This document shows positions 12,791 to 23,029 of a DNA stretch of 64,000 nucleotides, in pieces. Position 1 is the first letter of the stretch; each line of letters begins with the position of its first letter. The stretch is from Sipunculus nudus (taxonomy: Eukaryota; Annelida; Sipuncula; Golfingiida; Sipunculidae). The notes under the pieces were generated by a model, which did not search any database, had not been told where the DNA came from, and saw only the letters and a program-made list of their open reading frames with translations. The stretch is taken from contig CM049308.1 of the NCBI GenBank assembly GCA_026874595.1, forward strand, positions 11,561,501 to 11,625,500. Reading direction: 5' to 3'. The translations under genes and the position numbers were made by a program.

Positions 12791-13245
12791 TCCTACCAGA
12801 AGCATATCAGTCTAAAATCATAGCTAACATGCTGCCCTCTGATGAAGTACCTTTCCTTTCAATAAACCTGATCAGTCTAAAATCATTGTGTGCAACCCAC
12901 TGCCTGTTTCAAACTTACATTTGTTTTTCAGATAAAACATTACATTTAGAAAGCAAAATATTACTAGTAGTCTTAAATCACTTAGCATCACTTCTTCTGT
13001 TAAAACACTTTTTTCTTAGAGGTTTTATATACAAAAGGGCACCTGCCACATAAAATTATAATCAGAGTGCTTAATTAATAAAGTGTCTGTTAAAGCACAT
13101 TTCCTGTTAACAAAGGTTGATCATTATCAGTAAGAGCACTTTTCCTTTCAATAAAGTCTGATCAAAATCAGCACTTCATGCAGCCCTATCAGTCTCACTA
13201 TAACATTATCCATCAAATCACTTTCCCTTTCAGCTATTTTTTTTT
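12790..13245 (+). repeat. Diverged repeat built on TTTCCTTTCAATAAA
   Basis: The words CCTTTCCTTTCAATAAA near 12849 and TTTTCCTTTCAATAAA near 13139 are each followed by CTGATCA. Weaker relatives (GCACATTTCCTGTTAACAAA near 13095, ATCACTTTCCCTTTCAG near 13215) and a repeated TCAGTCTAAAATCA (12810 and 12873) suggest an old tandem or shuffled repeat of uncertain unit length. Confidence 0.4.
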
Positions 13246-13269
13246 TAAACAAAATAAACCCACAATGCC

Positions 13270-13665
13270 AAGCACAGCAGGAAGATCGGCCCAGGTCATA
13301 TTCACAGGGTGCCATCTGCCACTGATGTTGGTTATTCTGTTTGCGTTGGCTAATGTATTATAGTTGTGAACAGCGCAAGTCAAGGGAGACAAACCAATTG
13401 AAAGCAGGTAGGATGCGTGGTGGAGCATGACAGGAAATAGCATGATTATACAAAATTGTTCATTATGGCCCCGGGTCTATATTTAGGTGTAACGACCTTG
13501 TTAACTTCCCGCTCAGAGTAAAAATGTTGACTTGGTGACAGAGTGAAGGAAGGAAACACCTCACGGGCTGATATTTCCCGGTCTGGTGAACGGCAATTAC
13601 TCTCGTTAGGTGCTTAATCAGCACCTCGTTTACCACCTGCTCCAAACGCAGTAGAAAGCATAATG
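13270..13665. promoter_or_regulatory. CpG-richer unique patch, possible regulatory element
   Basis: At least eleven CpGs fall within about 300 bp, with near-balanced base composition, set in AT-rich flanks. Short frames on both strands (13178-13363, 13234-13443, 13463-13645) carry no recognised domain. It is noted as a candidate conserved non-coding element only. Confidence 0.25.
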
Positions 13666-14523
13666 CTCCTTGTAAACAACTTCAGTACTCTCTGCTGGTC
13701 TACATACTGGAAAATGTGTAGTAATTATATCACTATCTCACTCTGAAAAATGTAATATTTTACTTTTGTCATAAACATTTATACTGAATCTTTCATTATT
13801 TTTATTTTTCTTTATTAATTTCAATTTCCCATTTTGTTACATAAGCTCATGTGTTTATTACTGAAAGTAATCTCTTTGCCTTTTTACTTTCTCTTTCTTA
13901 CAGGAATTTTTATTTTAATTATCTTGACATAATACCTCCAATCTTCCCATCAGCATTTTCCCATTGCAGACTGAATTGTCTGAAACATTGGGATAACTAG
14001 GTTTTTGTTTTCCTAAGAAAGGTTTTTATATCAGAGATATGCCAATCTAATCCTTTCTATTACTGATAAAAGTATATGAATAAATACTGCAAAATACTGA
14101 ATTCAGAATGGTAGAACACTTATGATACAGTTATTTTAAATGATTAATCTTAAAGTAATTATCCATACCCCACAAAATTACCAAGAACCATGGGTACATC
14201 CCACTTGAAAAGCACTCAGATAACCGTAAGACCATTTTTTGTCCTACCTGATCATTTCACCATTCAATATATGAGTATAATATGACAAACTCATAAAAAT
14301 GACAATTTCTGTGGTATCAAATAGTGGGCATTAACTGTTTTATATTTGTCAGTTTATCTTTCACTTTATCTCAGTTTCCAATTCAGAAATTGTCACCTTC
14401 AAATATTTTTCTTTCTCTTACTATGTTTTCTGATAAAATGTCCCACTTTCAGGTATTCTTCAGCTATTTTTAAATGTATGATAAAAATTTAGTTATTTTT
14501 AACATATGTATTTTCTGTAGTTA
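13666..14523. other. AT-rich non-coding stretch
   Basis: Strongly AT-rich and CpG-poor. Nothing recognisable. Confidence 0.6.
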
Positions 14524-14530
14524 TGTTAAA

Positions 14531-14660
14531 ATTTACCATTGACTGGAATATGGTTCTCAAAATATGGCTTTTTTGCCCTGTGATATTTTAGTTTTACCAC
14601 TGACTGGAATGTTTCATAACATATTGCCTTTTGGCTGTGATATAAAAGTTAACTGGAACG
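14531..14660 (+). repeat. Two-and-a-half-copy ~58-bp tandem repeat
   Basis: Unit 1 (14531-14590) and unit 2 (14591-14647) share TTTACCA.TGACTGGAAT, then ATAT.GC, then CTGTGATAT in the same order. A third partial unit restarts at 14648 with TAACTGGAACG. This truncated unit runs directly into the perfect hairpin at 14670. Confidence 0.6.
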
Positions 14661-14669
14661 TCTCTAGTT

Positions 14670-14730
14670 GCCTGTGAGGGAGCTCTAGAAGACAACTTTC
14701 TAAGTTGTCTTCTAGGGCTCCCTCACAGGC
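14670..14730. repeat. Near-perfect 29-bp inverted repeat with 3-nt loop
   Basis: The arms 14670-14698 and 14702-14730 are reverse complements except at one position (T at 14684 facing G), which would be a G-U wobble in RNA. The loop is three bases. A further 5-bp match, GTCTC (14660-14664) with GAGAC (14733-14737), extends the stem across a small internal loop. No second copy was seen in the window. The stem is more GC-rich than its flanks. A three-base loop suits a fold-back duplication better than a typical microRNA precursor. Confidence 0.9.
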
Positions 14731-14739
14731 CTGAGACAG

Positions 14740-16190
14740 AAAGGGACTAAAACCCTGCTTAATCGTCTGGTGCCAGTGATAGGCAGGTGGTTGAAATTAA
14801 GGGTTCTACTGTTTCAGCAGGGAAGGTCGTGATAATTTGAAAAAGGATAACAACAAACCTACGGGGAAGATAAGTTAACTACAATGAATGAGTACCAGAA
14901 TCCCAGCAGCGCTATCTGTTGTAGTTTCAAGTACACTAAGCAGTAGACACATCTCTCAAGTCTGGTGAGTTAAGTAGCAAGTTTATATATGGTACTCCCA
15001 TCTGTATCATAATTTGATACTGTCTGTCTAATATACGGCGGGATCTAATGGGACAGGACGGAGATTTTCTTTTCATGTATACAGGGGTTCAGACATCATT
15101 GTATAATCATGTTCTTCCACTGTCACATAAACCCTCAGATGTTCCCACCGAGCGGCAGACTGGAATAACTTACACCGATGTGTGCGATCACTCTGTCTGT
15201 TGATCAGAACGTTCTCCCCTGGAGGCTGTTTTAACCTCCAAACAGATGTGAAATGGCTTCCTCCCTGTTTCACAACAATGCTAAAATTCAAGCGTAAACT
15301 AAAAAGCATTTATTCTCAGCAAGACTGTCTGGAGGTTAGCTTTAGGTGGTAATGACATAAAATGCCCTTTGGTGCAATGAAACAGGACTACAAGTCATAT
15401 ACATAATATTATTCCTAGAGAAACTTCAAACAAATTCATTCAACAGATATCTTAACCCATCAATCAGAAGAAACAGTAGAGTCAAAAGGAAATCTTAACT
15501 TATTTTTTTCATACTTTCAGAAAACTTGGTTTCTCATGAAACCCTTACTAGCATTCAGTCTTTTAGAAAGACTTAAAAACATGTCTCACATCTTTATTCA
15601 GAAGGAAAATATAACATCTGGCAAAACTGAAATTTATACCTTTTTTCATTATTTACATTTGATGGAAAGGCATTTGCTTGTCCAGGGTTTGGACCCTTAT
15701 ACTGGTGTACAAATCTTACATATAAAGTAAGACTTGTTTTAAGTTTCCTAAACCAATTCAGAATTATTAAATTTTCTGCTATATATTTTACTTTATCTAA
15801 TAATACCCCCTGCTACCCTATTCCTGGTAAGCCGGACCCTCCACCCCCTCTGATTACCCATTCATTCCTATTAATCTTAATTGATCAAAATCTCAGATTT
15901 GTGGAATCACAAAATATTCATAATACATCAGATATACAACTCAACATGAAAGAACCTCCTAAGTTAATGTAACATTTTTAATAAACGTGAAATGTATATT
16001 CTTTAGTATGAGGCATTCAAGGATTAAGAAAGTCATATAACTGAATATAAATAAAATCATAATATACCCATACAACTGTTCTGGTTGTATTCTAAAAACT
16101 CTGTAACAGGAAATATAGGCCTAGTAGTCCTATTATGGTAAACTTCATCTATTTAGGTGACCTGTTCTTCACAGTTACAGCCAGACACTG
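14740..16190. other. Non-coding stretch
   Basis: No gene recognised. Two small frames (15073-15309 minus, 15536-15730 plus) have no recognised domain. The part at 15000-15300 is somewhat more CpG-rich and complex than average. Confidence 0.5.
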
Positions 16191-16199
16191 ACAGTTAGA

Positions 16200-16800
16200 C
16201 CAGCTTTCTGTTCCACCTGGACAAGATCACTCTCCATCAGAGGAGATCAGCAATAGTGGCGCAAACAGCCTTGAGGCATTTAGCCAGACTGTAGCACGCA
16301 CCGACCATTAACAGAAATTAAAATCATAATCCCTCCACACAGTGGCTGGATAAGTTAGCACCCTCACCGCTCGATATGTTGGCGCCAGTGATCTCTCATT
16401 CTCACTTACTAGCCAGTGCCTCTTAACACGTTAGTTTATTGGATTCTTGTCAGAGCCTAATGCTACATACACACACCTCAAAACAAGAGCAAATTTGCAG
16501 CCACTCTATCGGCGGTCGTATTAAAACAGCTTCATGAGTTATTGAGTATCGCGGTGTGGCCAGTAGCAAGGTCCACCTAATCACACTTCCCGTATTAAAT
16601 CTGACTTTGAGCCAGCTTCATTTCAGCACCAGAAACGGGAGTCTCTGTATTTATTAAATTCTGCCACTGTGCTGATAAAAGGATGATAGGCAAACGAGAA
16701 TCATGGGTCAAGCAATTAATTCTTCAAACCTGCTCTTAGCTTACTTCAAAGCATGTGGCGCGTTATGGTTTCTCCCGATGCCAACCTCTTGTTCATTATT
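16200..16800. promoter_or_regulatory. CpG-richer unique patch, possible regulatory element
   Basis: About eighteen CpGs are spread over 550-600 bp, including TATCGGCGGTCG, TATCGCGGTG, TTGGCGCC and GTGGCGCG. There is no repeat similarity and no long open frame. AATTAATT occurs at its 3' side near 16713. It is the second-strongest CpG-rich patch of the window by length. Confidence 0.3.
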
Positions 16801-17690
16801 AAGATATTTGCCCCACACTTCAGATGTGTCCAGGAAAATATCTAGAATCAACTGGATGAATAGCTGTCCTTCTATGATTCTCAATACCTTTCATCACCAG
16901 AGCTAGCGAATCAATCAGCTGCCCAAGTTTTATTATCACAGCACTTTACTGGAAATTGTGAAAACTTGTCAGAGCTAACAGACTGGAAAACATTAACCAT
17001 TTCCTCTTCAGAGGACATTCTAATTATCCAAAACTATCTAGCAGTCAGAATCGGGAAATTGCCAGCTCTAAAAGAAAAAGTTGTTTTAATAAATGGGAAT
17101 TGTTAGGAAAGATGCAGCTATTGGATTTAATGCTCTATTCAGAGTTTAAAATTTGATTGAGAGTTATATTAGAACAGAGTCACATCAGTTTAAAATACAT
17201 CAAAAGGCCTGTTCCTGGAAAACATGTATTCAACCATGAAACTTTCCTGAATATTTAATAGATAAAAAAAAATACAGTTTGGATACTCTAACTCTATTTC
17301 ATTCAGTTTAATCATATTCATGAATAATGATGTATTTAATGCCCAGATGAAAACATTATTTGTATCATCTGCAAAAAATGAGAAATATGTTCAATTTTCT
17401 AACCCACTAATGATTAAGTATGTGTTTTAGGTTGAGGAAAAAGTGGAATCAGCTGGTCACTGAAACACTTCCCATATTATCAGTCCCTTAGACTCTAAAC
17501 CATTTATCATGGATTAAGAATCGTAAACTGAATTAACAAATGTATGTTTTAACTATAATTAATAAAGGCACCGGAATTAATCATGGTATGCTTGTACCTA
17601 GAGTCAGAATTCCAGTCTGAGATTCATCTTGATAAATAGAAACAGGAAATGCTGAGTGATTTTAATTTTAGTTTCATGGTAAATCCATGT
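16801..17690. other. Non-coding stretch
   Basis: AT-rich, with nothing recognisable. Confidence 0.5.
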
Positions 17691-17737
17691 AATTAACTAA
17701 TTAATTTTTTTATTAATTGATTAATCAATTAATTAGC
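17691..17737. promoter_or_regulatory. Dense TAAT/ATTA palindrome cluster
   Basis: Within 47 bp the core TAAT/ATTA occurs many times. It includes a perfect 20-bp palindrome, TTAATTGATTAATCAATTAA (17713-17732), and outer arms CTAATTAATT (17697-17706) and AATTAATTAG (17727-17736). TAATTGATTA is the P2-type spacing bound by paired-class homeodomain dimers, and TGATTAATCA also resembles HNF1-like sites. Simple AT-rich sequence drift could give the same pattern. Confidence 0.4.
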
Positions 17738-17789
17738 CAGCAAATAAGGGCATGGCCTGGTGGCACAGATTCCCTGAAATGCTGGTCTT

Positions 17790-18170
17790 TGCGTTTATTG
17801 ATGCATCAAGTCGACCTTTCCAATATCTGGATCGAGGGGATCTCAACGAAGCACGATTTTCAAGAGCTGGATTAAACCAGGCAGTTTAGCACAAATTGCA
17901 CGCAACACATTTGCCGGCTCCAATAATTCCAGGAGCATTCTGTAAAAACGCTAGCATATTGTAGTGCCAGGTTTAATTAATGTTGCTGTGATATCCCACT
18001 CACGGATGGTCTTTAACACCTACGCCCTACTTCCATGATGTATTGGCTCTCAATGCATTTTTTATGAGTTGTCCATGTCCATATCTGTATCCCTATTCTT
18101 ATCAGTCACACGGATAGAGCATTGTTTATTGGTGGGTCGATACGCAAACAACAACCATTTTCATTCTGGA
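17790..18170. promoter_or_regulatory. CpG-richer unique patch, possible regulatory element
   Basis: About twelve CpGs lie in roughly 370 bp directly after the homeodomain-type cluster, with TTTAATTAAT near 17971. It is complex, unique sequence without an open frame of note. Proximity to the TAAT palindrome makes a composite regulatory element plausible but unproven. Confidence 0.3.
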
Positions 18171-18880
18171 GGTTTAAGTGTAGAATACTTCAGCCATGGC
18201 TGTTTCTGACAAAGGAATGCATGACTGCCACTGTACATTAATCCATTTTAACAAGTTATTAAAATAAGTATAAAAGAATCTAACTAACCATTTTCACTTA
18301 ATTTGGTTTCTAAATGTTTTGAACACTTCAGATATATCAAAATTGTTCCAAAAGATTCACAATTTGTTGATGGCCCTTGGTATTCTAGATGTCCCATACC
18401 TACCAAAGTAAACCAAAACTAAACATGTACATTTAACACTGTGTGGAGTAACATGTAGACACACAGCTAGTCCAATTGCATACTTGCCTCAGTACTTTTG
18501 GATGTGTGCCAATAAAGTTTAGGAGCATTCACATAGGCAAATAACAACTTTTTTGTTGTTGTAGATTTGTAATTTTTTTACTTCTCAAACACCTTAGGAC
18601 AGTTGTCAAACCATTTTGCATCTGCAGACATGACCAATTATATTATATTTATAAATAATCTGACACGAAAGCTTTTAACAGCAATCTTAATATCAATCAG
18701 AAAACAAAACTCTTCACGATCTTTACAAATATCAATGGAATGAGATTTTTTTGGTAGTAATTGCTGTTATTATTAATACCATGCAGCAGAGGCCTTACCC
18801 ACGGTGATTAACACTTTTCATGCATGCCACAAATCAATTTAATCCTTCAGATATCACGACTGACTTTTAATCAGTTCACT
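18171..18880. other. Non-coding stretch
   Basis: AT-rich. Nothing recognisable before the GAT-rich array. Confidence 0.5.
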
Positions 18881-18883
18881 GAC

Positions 18884-19885
18884 GATAGTGTTGATGGTGA
18901 TGAACTTGATACAGCTGGTGATCTTAATGATGATGACAAAGAGGAATGATGAAATCATGAATGGTCATTATGATGAATATGATGGCAGTTATGGTAGACA
19001 TTGATGATGATGATGATAGTGTTGTTAGTTATAAACTCGATGAAGCTGGTGATCTTGATGATACGGAGGAGGAGCTAGTGATGAAGTCATGACTGGTCAT
19101 TATGATGGAGATGCTGGTAGCTGTGGTGGACATTGTTTTTATGATACTGATGATGGTGGTGCTGATGATGATGATAGTGTTGTCGGTGATAGACTTGATG
19201 AAGCTGGTGATCTTAATGATGATGATGAAGAGGAGTGATGAAGTCATTAATGTTCAGTATGAAAAAGATGCTGGTAGTTGTGGTGGACATTGTTTAAATG
19301 ATAATGATGATGATGATGATGGTCATGTTAACGTGCTCTTGTTGATGGAGGTAGTGAACAGAGATGAGAATGATGAAGGTTGCTTTACAGCTGATGATGA
19401 TGTGGTGGTGATGATGATGATGACAGTGGTGATGATAGCAATGATATTGATGAGAGTTATCATCACAAAGGATGATGATGTTGTTACTAACATCATTTTT
19501 ATAAGGATGGTGCTTGTTTTGATAATGATGATGATAATGAAGGCGTGGATGATGACAGCAATGATGATAGCAATGACAGTCATCATCACAAATGGTGTTG
19601 CTTATCTTAGTGATAATAATTATGGATGGTGGATGTTTCGATGATGATTCTGATAATGAAGGTGCTGGTGATGATGATAGTGGTGATGACACCAATCCAT
19701 TTGACCACTGCTGATGTTTGTGATATAAGGAGTTGATGGTTGTGTGGCTGTAAATGACAGTCAAAGTTATTATGCTGAGGGCAAGGGTTTCTGATGATGA
19801 CTGTGATGATGTTGGTAGAGTTAGTTACAACAGTCATCCTGACAGAGGTAATGATGATGATGATGATAATAATGATAGAACTGAT
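18884..19885 (+). repeat. GAT-rich microsatellite with longer-period units
   Basis: About 1 kb is built from GATGATGAT words. In the first part a longer unit is visible: GATAGTGTTG followed by GAAGCTGGTGATCTT-like text starts at 18884, 19015 and 19173, and GATGCTGGTAG.TGTGGTGGACATTG occurs in the second and third units. Later, ATCATCACAAA.GATG near 19459 and 19580 shows another internal duplication. The 180-, 156-, 103- and 88-codon frames here are Met/Asp/Val- or Ile/Thr/Ser/His-rich translations of the repeat and should not be called genes. Confidence 0.9.
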
Positions 19886-19989
19886 TTTGTTGGTAGGGGA
19901 GGTAGTGATGTGCCACACCAGTGACTGATAAATGATGGAAAAAATTAACCATGTAATTTATTGCCATACATCACTGTATTCTATTTAGA

Positions 19990-20880
19990 AGTATAAACCA
20001 GTCACAGATCAAGCAGAGGGTGACAGTGATGGCATATAAAGCTGACTAATTGTGATCAAAGGTGGCTTTATTCAGAAAAAAAAACACATACACACTGGAC
20101 CTTCATAATAAACTCAATGGTGTATCTTATTGTACCTTTTACAAAAACACATGGATCAAAGTTCTGGCGAACAGTGCCTTACACTCCCTCATATCCTCAG
20201 TATTATTCTCACCCTGAATATCTAGTTCTACTTTTCTAATATCCCAGATAAGATCAATTATTAAGTGCTGGCCTGGCTTTCATGGTTACTGCTTATATAT
20301 TACCCCGGCAATATCTGATTTAATAATACTGCCAGTTAATATCTGTCTTTGACAGGCCCCTGTGGTATATGACCCCCAAGACTCAGGGTCAGTTGTCGTT
20401 GATTAAACATCACTTTGGCTGACCGTAATAAATAAGGTTGGTGATATTCTATAGATTTCACCTGGCTGAATGATAAGTGCGGACAACAGTTCATGCTGAG
20501 ATCTGTAATAATCAATACAGATTACCGCAGATGTTCCGTTCATCAGAAGTGTGTCAGGATGCTGAAGATGATCGTGGTATATCTGATGGCTAACGGGCAG
20601 TAAAACGATCACAGCAGCATGAATGGACGCCCATCACAGATCAAAGGAAGATGACATCATCACCGGCTACTCACGCTGAGCGGTCAGTCTGTGGTTATGT
20701 TTGACCAGCCCATGCTGTCAGTTGAAACAATTTTTGATATGACCAACAGACTAAACAGATACAGCAGCTTGGTCAGTGGCACCATGGTGACTGCATCCCT
20801 CCTCACCCCAATTCCTGACCAGTCATGTCTTAACATTCCTGGAGCCACCTGTACCCTGTATATATAGTGTCAGGTGTGGG
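19990..20880. other. Moderately complex unique sequence
   Basis: The part at 20340-20740 is more CpG-rich and complex than its flanks (for example TGACCGTAA, CACCGGC, GAGCGG). No open frame above about 70 codons and no recognised RNA. It may include a conserved non-coding element. Confidence 0.3.
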
Positions 20881-20919
20881 CACCAATGAATCACTGCACC
20901 ATAACACCTATCTAGCATA

Positions 20920-20944
20920 GGGAGGGGGTACAGTAAGGGTAGGG
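20920..20944 (+). other. Possible G-quadruplex motif
   Basis: Four G runs (GGG, GGGGG, GGG, GGG) are separated by loops of one, eight and two bases. This fits the general G-quadruplex pattern but with one long loop. Confidence 0.4.
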
Positions 20945-22840
20945 TAGTACAAGATAAGGGAAGATCCAAAAACCCTGTATACTCCCCCACTTTAACGTGT
21001 TGGCTTTACCAATGTGAGGTGTACTAAAATAAGCAAGTCCTCATGTGTAGGATGATGAATCATTTTTAATACCCTTATCCTACAGCTCTACAGATTACTG
21101 AATGGTACCATTTGTGCCACACAGAGTGCCTAGCATTCCATTTTAAATATTTAAAACAGTTTAATTAAAATATGATATCGTCTCAATGCTATTTATTAAT
21201 CATTTACAGCGGAGATATATATTATATATTTTGGTATATATTATATGTAAATAATGTGATAATATATAGTTTTTACAACTTGTTCTGCTTTTATGAGTAA
21301 TATCTTTCCTCGAATTAAAAGTCATTGTTATTGTGATTATGATTATGATAACTAACATAATTATGATTATGATAGCTAATATTTATTATGATAGATTTGC
21401 TTTATGGAACCAATCAAAAAGAGTAATTAAAAGGACACCTCATATTCTGGGTATATCCAAATGTGTGGTTATTTGCATAAATGTAGATCTATCTAAGATA
21501 CTGTTACACTCAGTATTAAGACTGAGTATATTTTTTTTAAATCATTTTACAGAAGAGCATCAAAACATGATGATACGCTAAACTATAGATTAACATCAAA
21601 AGCATTGAAGGTAACTCAGAGTAACAAACCATAATCAGTGTATCATATAGACCTGGTGTATGGAGAGTTTATTTATATATAACAGCATTACTCCTAAATC
21701 CAATTTGACAAATTGTCACATTCTTCATCCCTGCATTGGCTGGGGAGAGATAAGCTTCCTGCTTGGGAGGTCTCGTCTGCCATATGATCCCCAATAGGTA
21801 CTAATTTTTAATGTTACCTACTATAAAACCGTAACAGCCGAGCCTGCTTCAGTCATGTATACATTTACACAATCTGTGATCTACATCTGTGTCCACTTTG
21901 TCACACCTTTGACATAAATATGGAGGTTTCACATCTGTCACCACTTTATCACTTATGTAACAGGCAGGAGGGCTAAATATACATTACACTGACCCCCAGG
22001 GCTTGAAATCATTATCCCACTCACAAGCCAAGAAGGCCTGCATGGAAATCATCCCACATGTCTGCATGTAAAACCCACAGGCCCTAAGCATTATCTTTAC
22101 AATAAGTTATGATAATTTTTTCTCCTTAATTTTACTTTTTAAAACTGAAAGCAAAGGTCATATTTATTTATATTTTCTAGCTAACTGTAGCTCCCCCTCG
22201 CAAAACACACACACGCAAATAAGAACTAAATAAAAGAGTTCACTAAATAAGGGTACACATTCCAGCAATTCAATCTGTAAGTGTCAAAATTATCAGTCAA
22301 ATGCCTGAAAACACAAGCCTAAATCCTATAGGTTATCAATCATTTCAATCCTTGAACTCAAAATATTAAACAATGTGTTCTCTTCATTAAGTATTGATTT
22401 AATAAAACATTATTATCTAAATGATTAACTAGAGATGTTACATTTACAAGAAGTACACCTTTTTCAACATCAGTAATCAGCAAATGATAAATGCTTAAAT
22501 GTGGCCTCCTCCCACGCAAGCCACAATTCTGGAAATCTAATTGGGATTATTGACCTCTAACTGGATATATGTTTATCAATAATGCATCCACAAAACCCCA
22601 AAATCAATGCAAACTGAGTCACAGGCTGATTATTTTTTGTAATTTGTTATTCATCTTCTTAAAATGCTTTTAAAATCAAAATGAATGTGCAGCACCAAGA
22701 TCATCATTCAAAATTAGATTTATAAAGAGAATATGAAATACGGATAAACCTGATAAACAGATAAAAAAATCCATATGTGCCAAATTTTAAAGATATGGTC
22801 TACAGGAATCAATGTTAAAATTATATTGTAGTACTGTAAT
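20945..22840. other. AT-rich non-coding stretch
   Basis: Contains a short imperfect GATTAT/TTATGA microsatellite at about 21318-21395, which gives an artefactual Met/Ile-rich start to a small frame at 21333. Otherwise there is nothing recognisable. Confidence 0.5.
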
Positions 22841-22920
22841 AAAGCTCTGGTGGGATTCAAACTAAGAATCTTCTGCTCCAGAGTCTAAACCTTAACCACT
22901 CGGCTATGCCCTAACTCTAG
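22841..22920 (-). mobile_element. tRNA-derived SINE head or tRNA pseudogene
   Basis: On the minus strand there is an A box, TAGCCGAGTGG (complement of 22896-22906), and a B box, GTTTGAATCCC (complement of 22852-22862), with TTAAGG and TTAGACTC between. The A box, the GTGGTTAAGG loop and the spacing recall tRNA-Leu/Ser. Anticodon and variable arms do not fold properly, so it is not a functional tRNA. A CCAGAGC-like sequence and AT-rich DNA follow. The 3' limit of the element is not defined. Confidence 0.6.
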
Positions 22921-23005
22921 AAGACTGTTTCTGAAGTTCTTCTAGCCATATAGACCTCCCTCTTGCAGCATATATAAGATACATGAAAGATACACTATGT
23001 TTGGT

Positions 23006-23026
23006 GGGTGGGTGGGTGGGGGGGGG
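23006..23026 (+). other. Strong G-quadruplex motif
   Basis: GGGTGGGTGGGT followed by nine consecutive G gives four or more G3 runs separated by single T, among the most stable G-quadruplex patterns known. It lies about 90 bp downstream of the SINE head at 22.9 kb. Confidence 0.8.
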
Positions 23027-23029
23027 ATA

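Noticed and set aside
14670-14730. MicroRNA precursor
   Set aside because: The stem is almost perfectly paired with a 3-nt loop, unlike typical precursors with mismatches and larger loops; kept only as a hairpin finding.
19102-19764. ORFs of 180 and 156 codons on opposite strands
   Set aside because: They are translations of the GAT-rich array; the residue composition (Met/Asp/Val or Ile/Ser/Thr/His) comes from the repeat.
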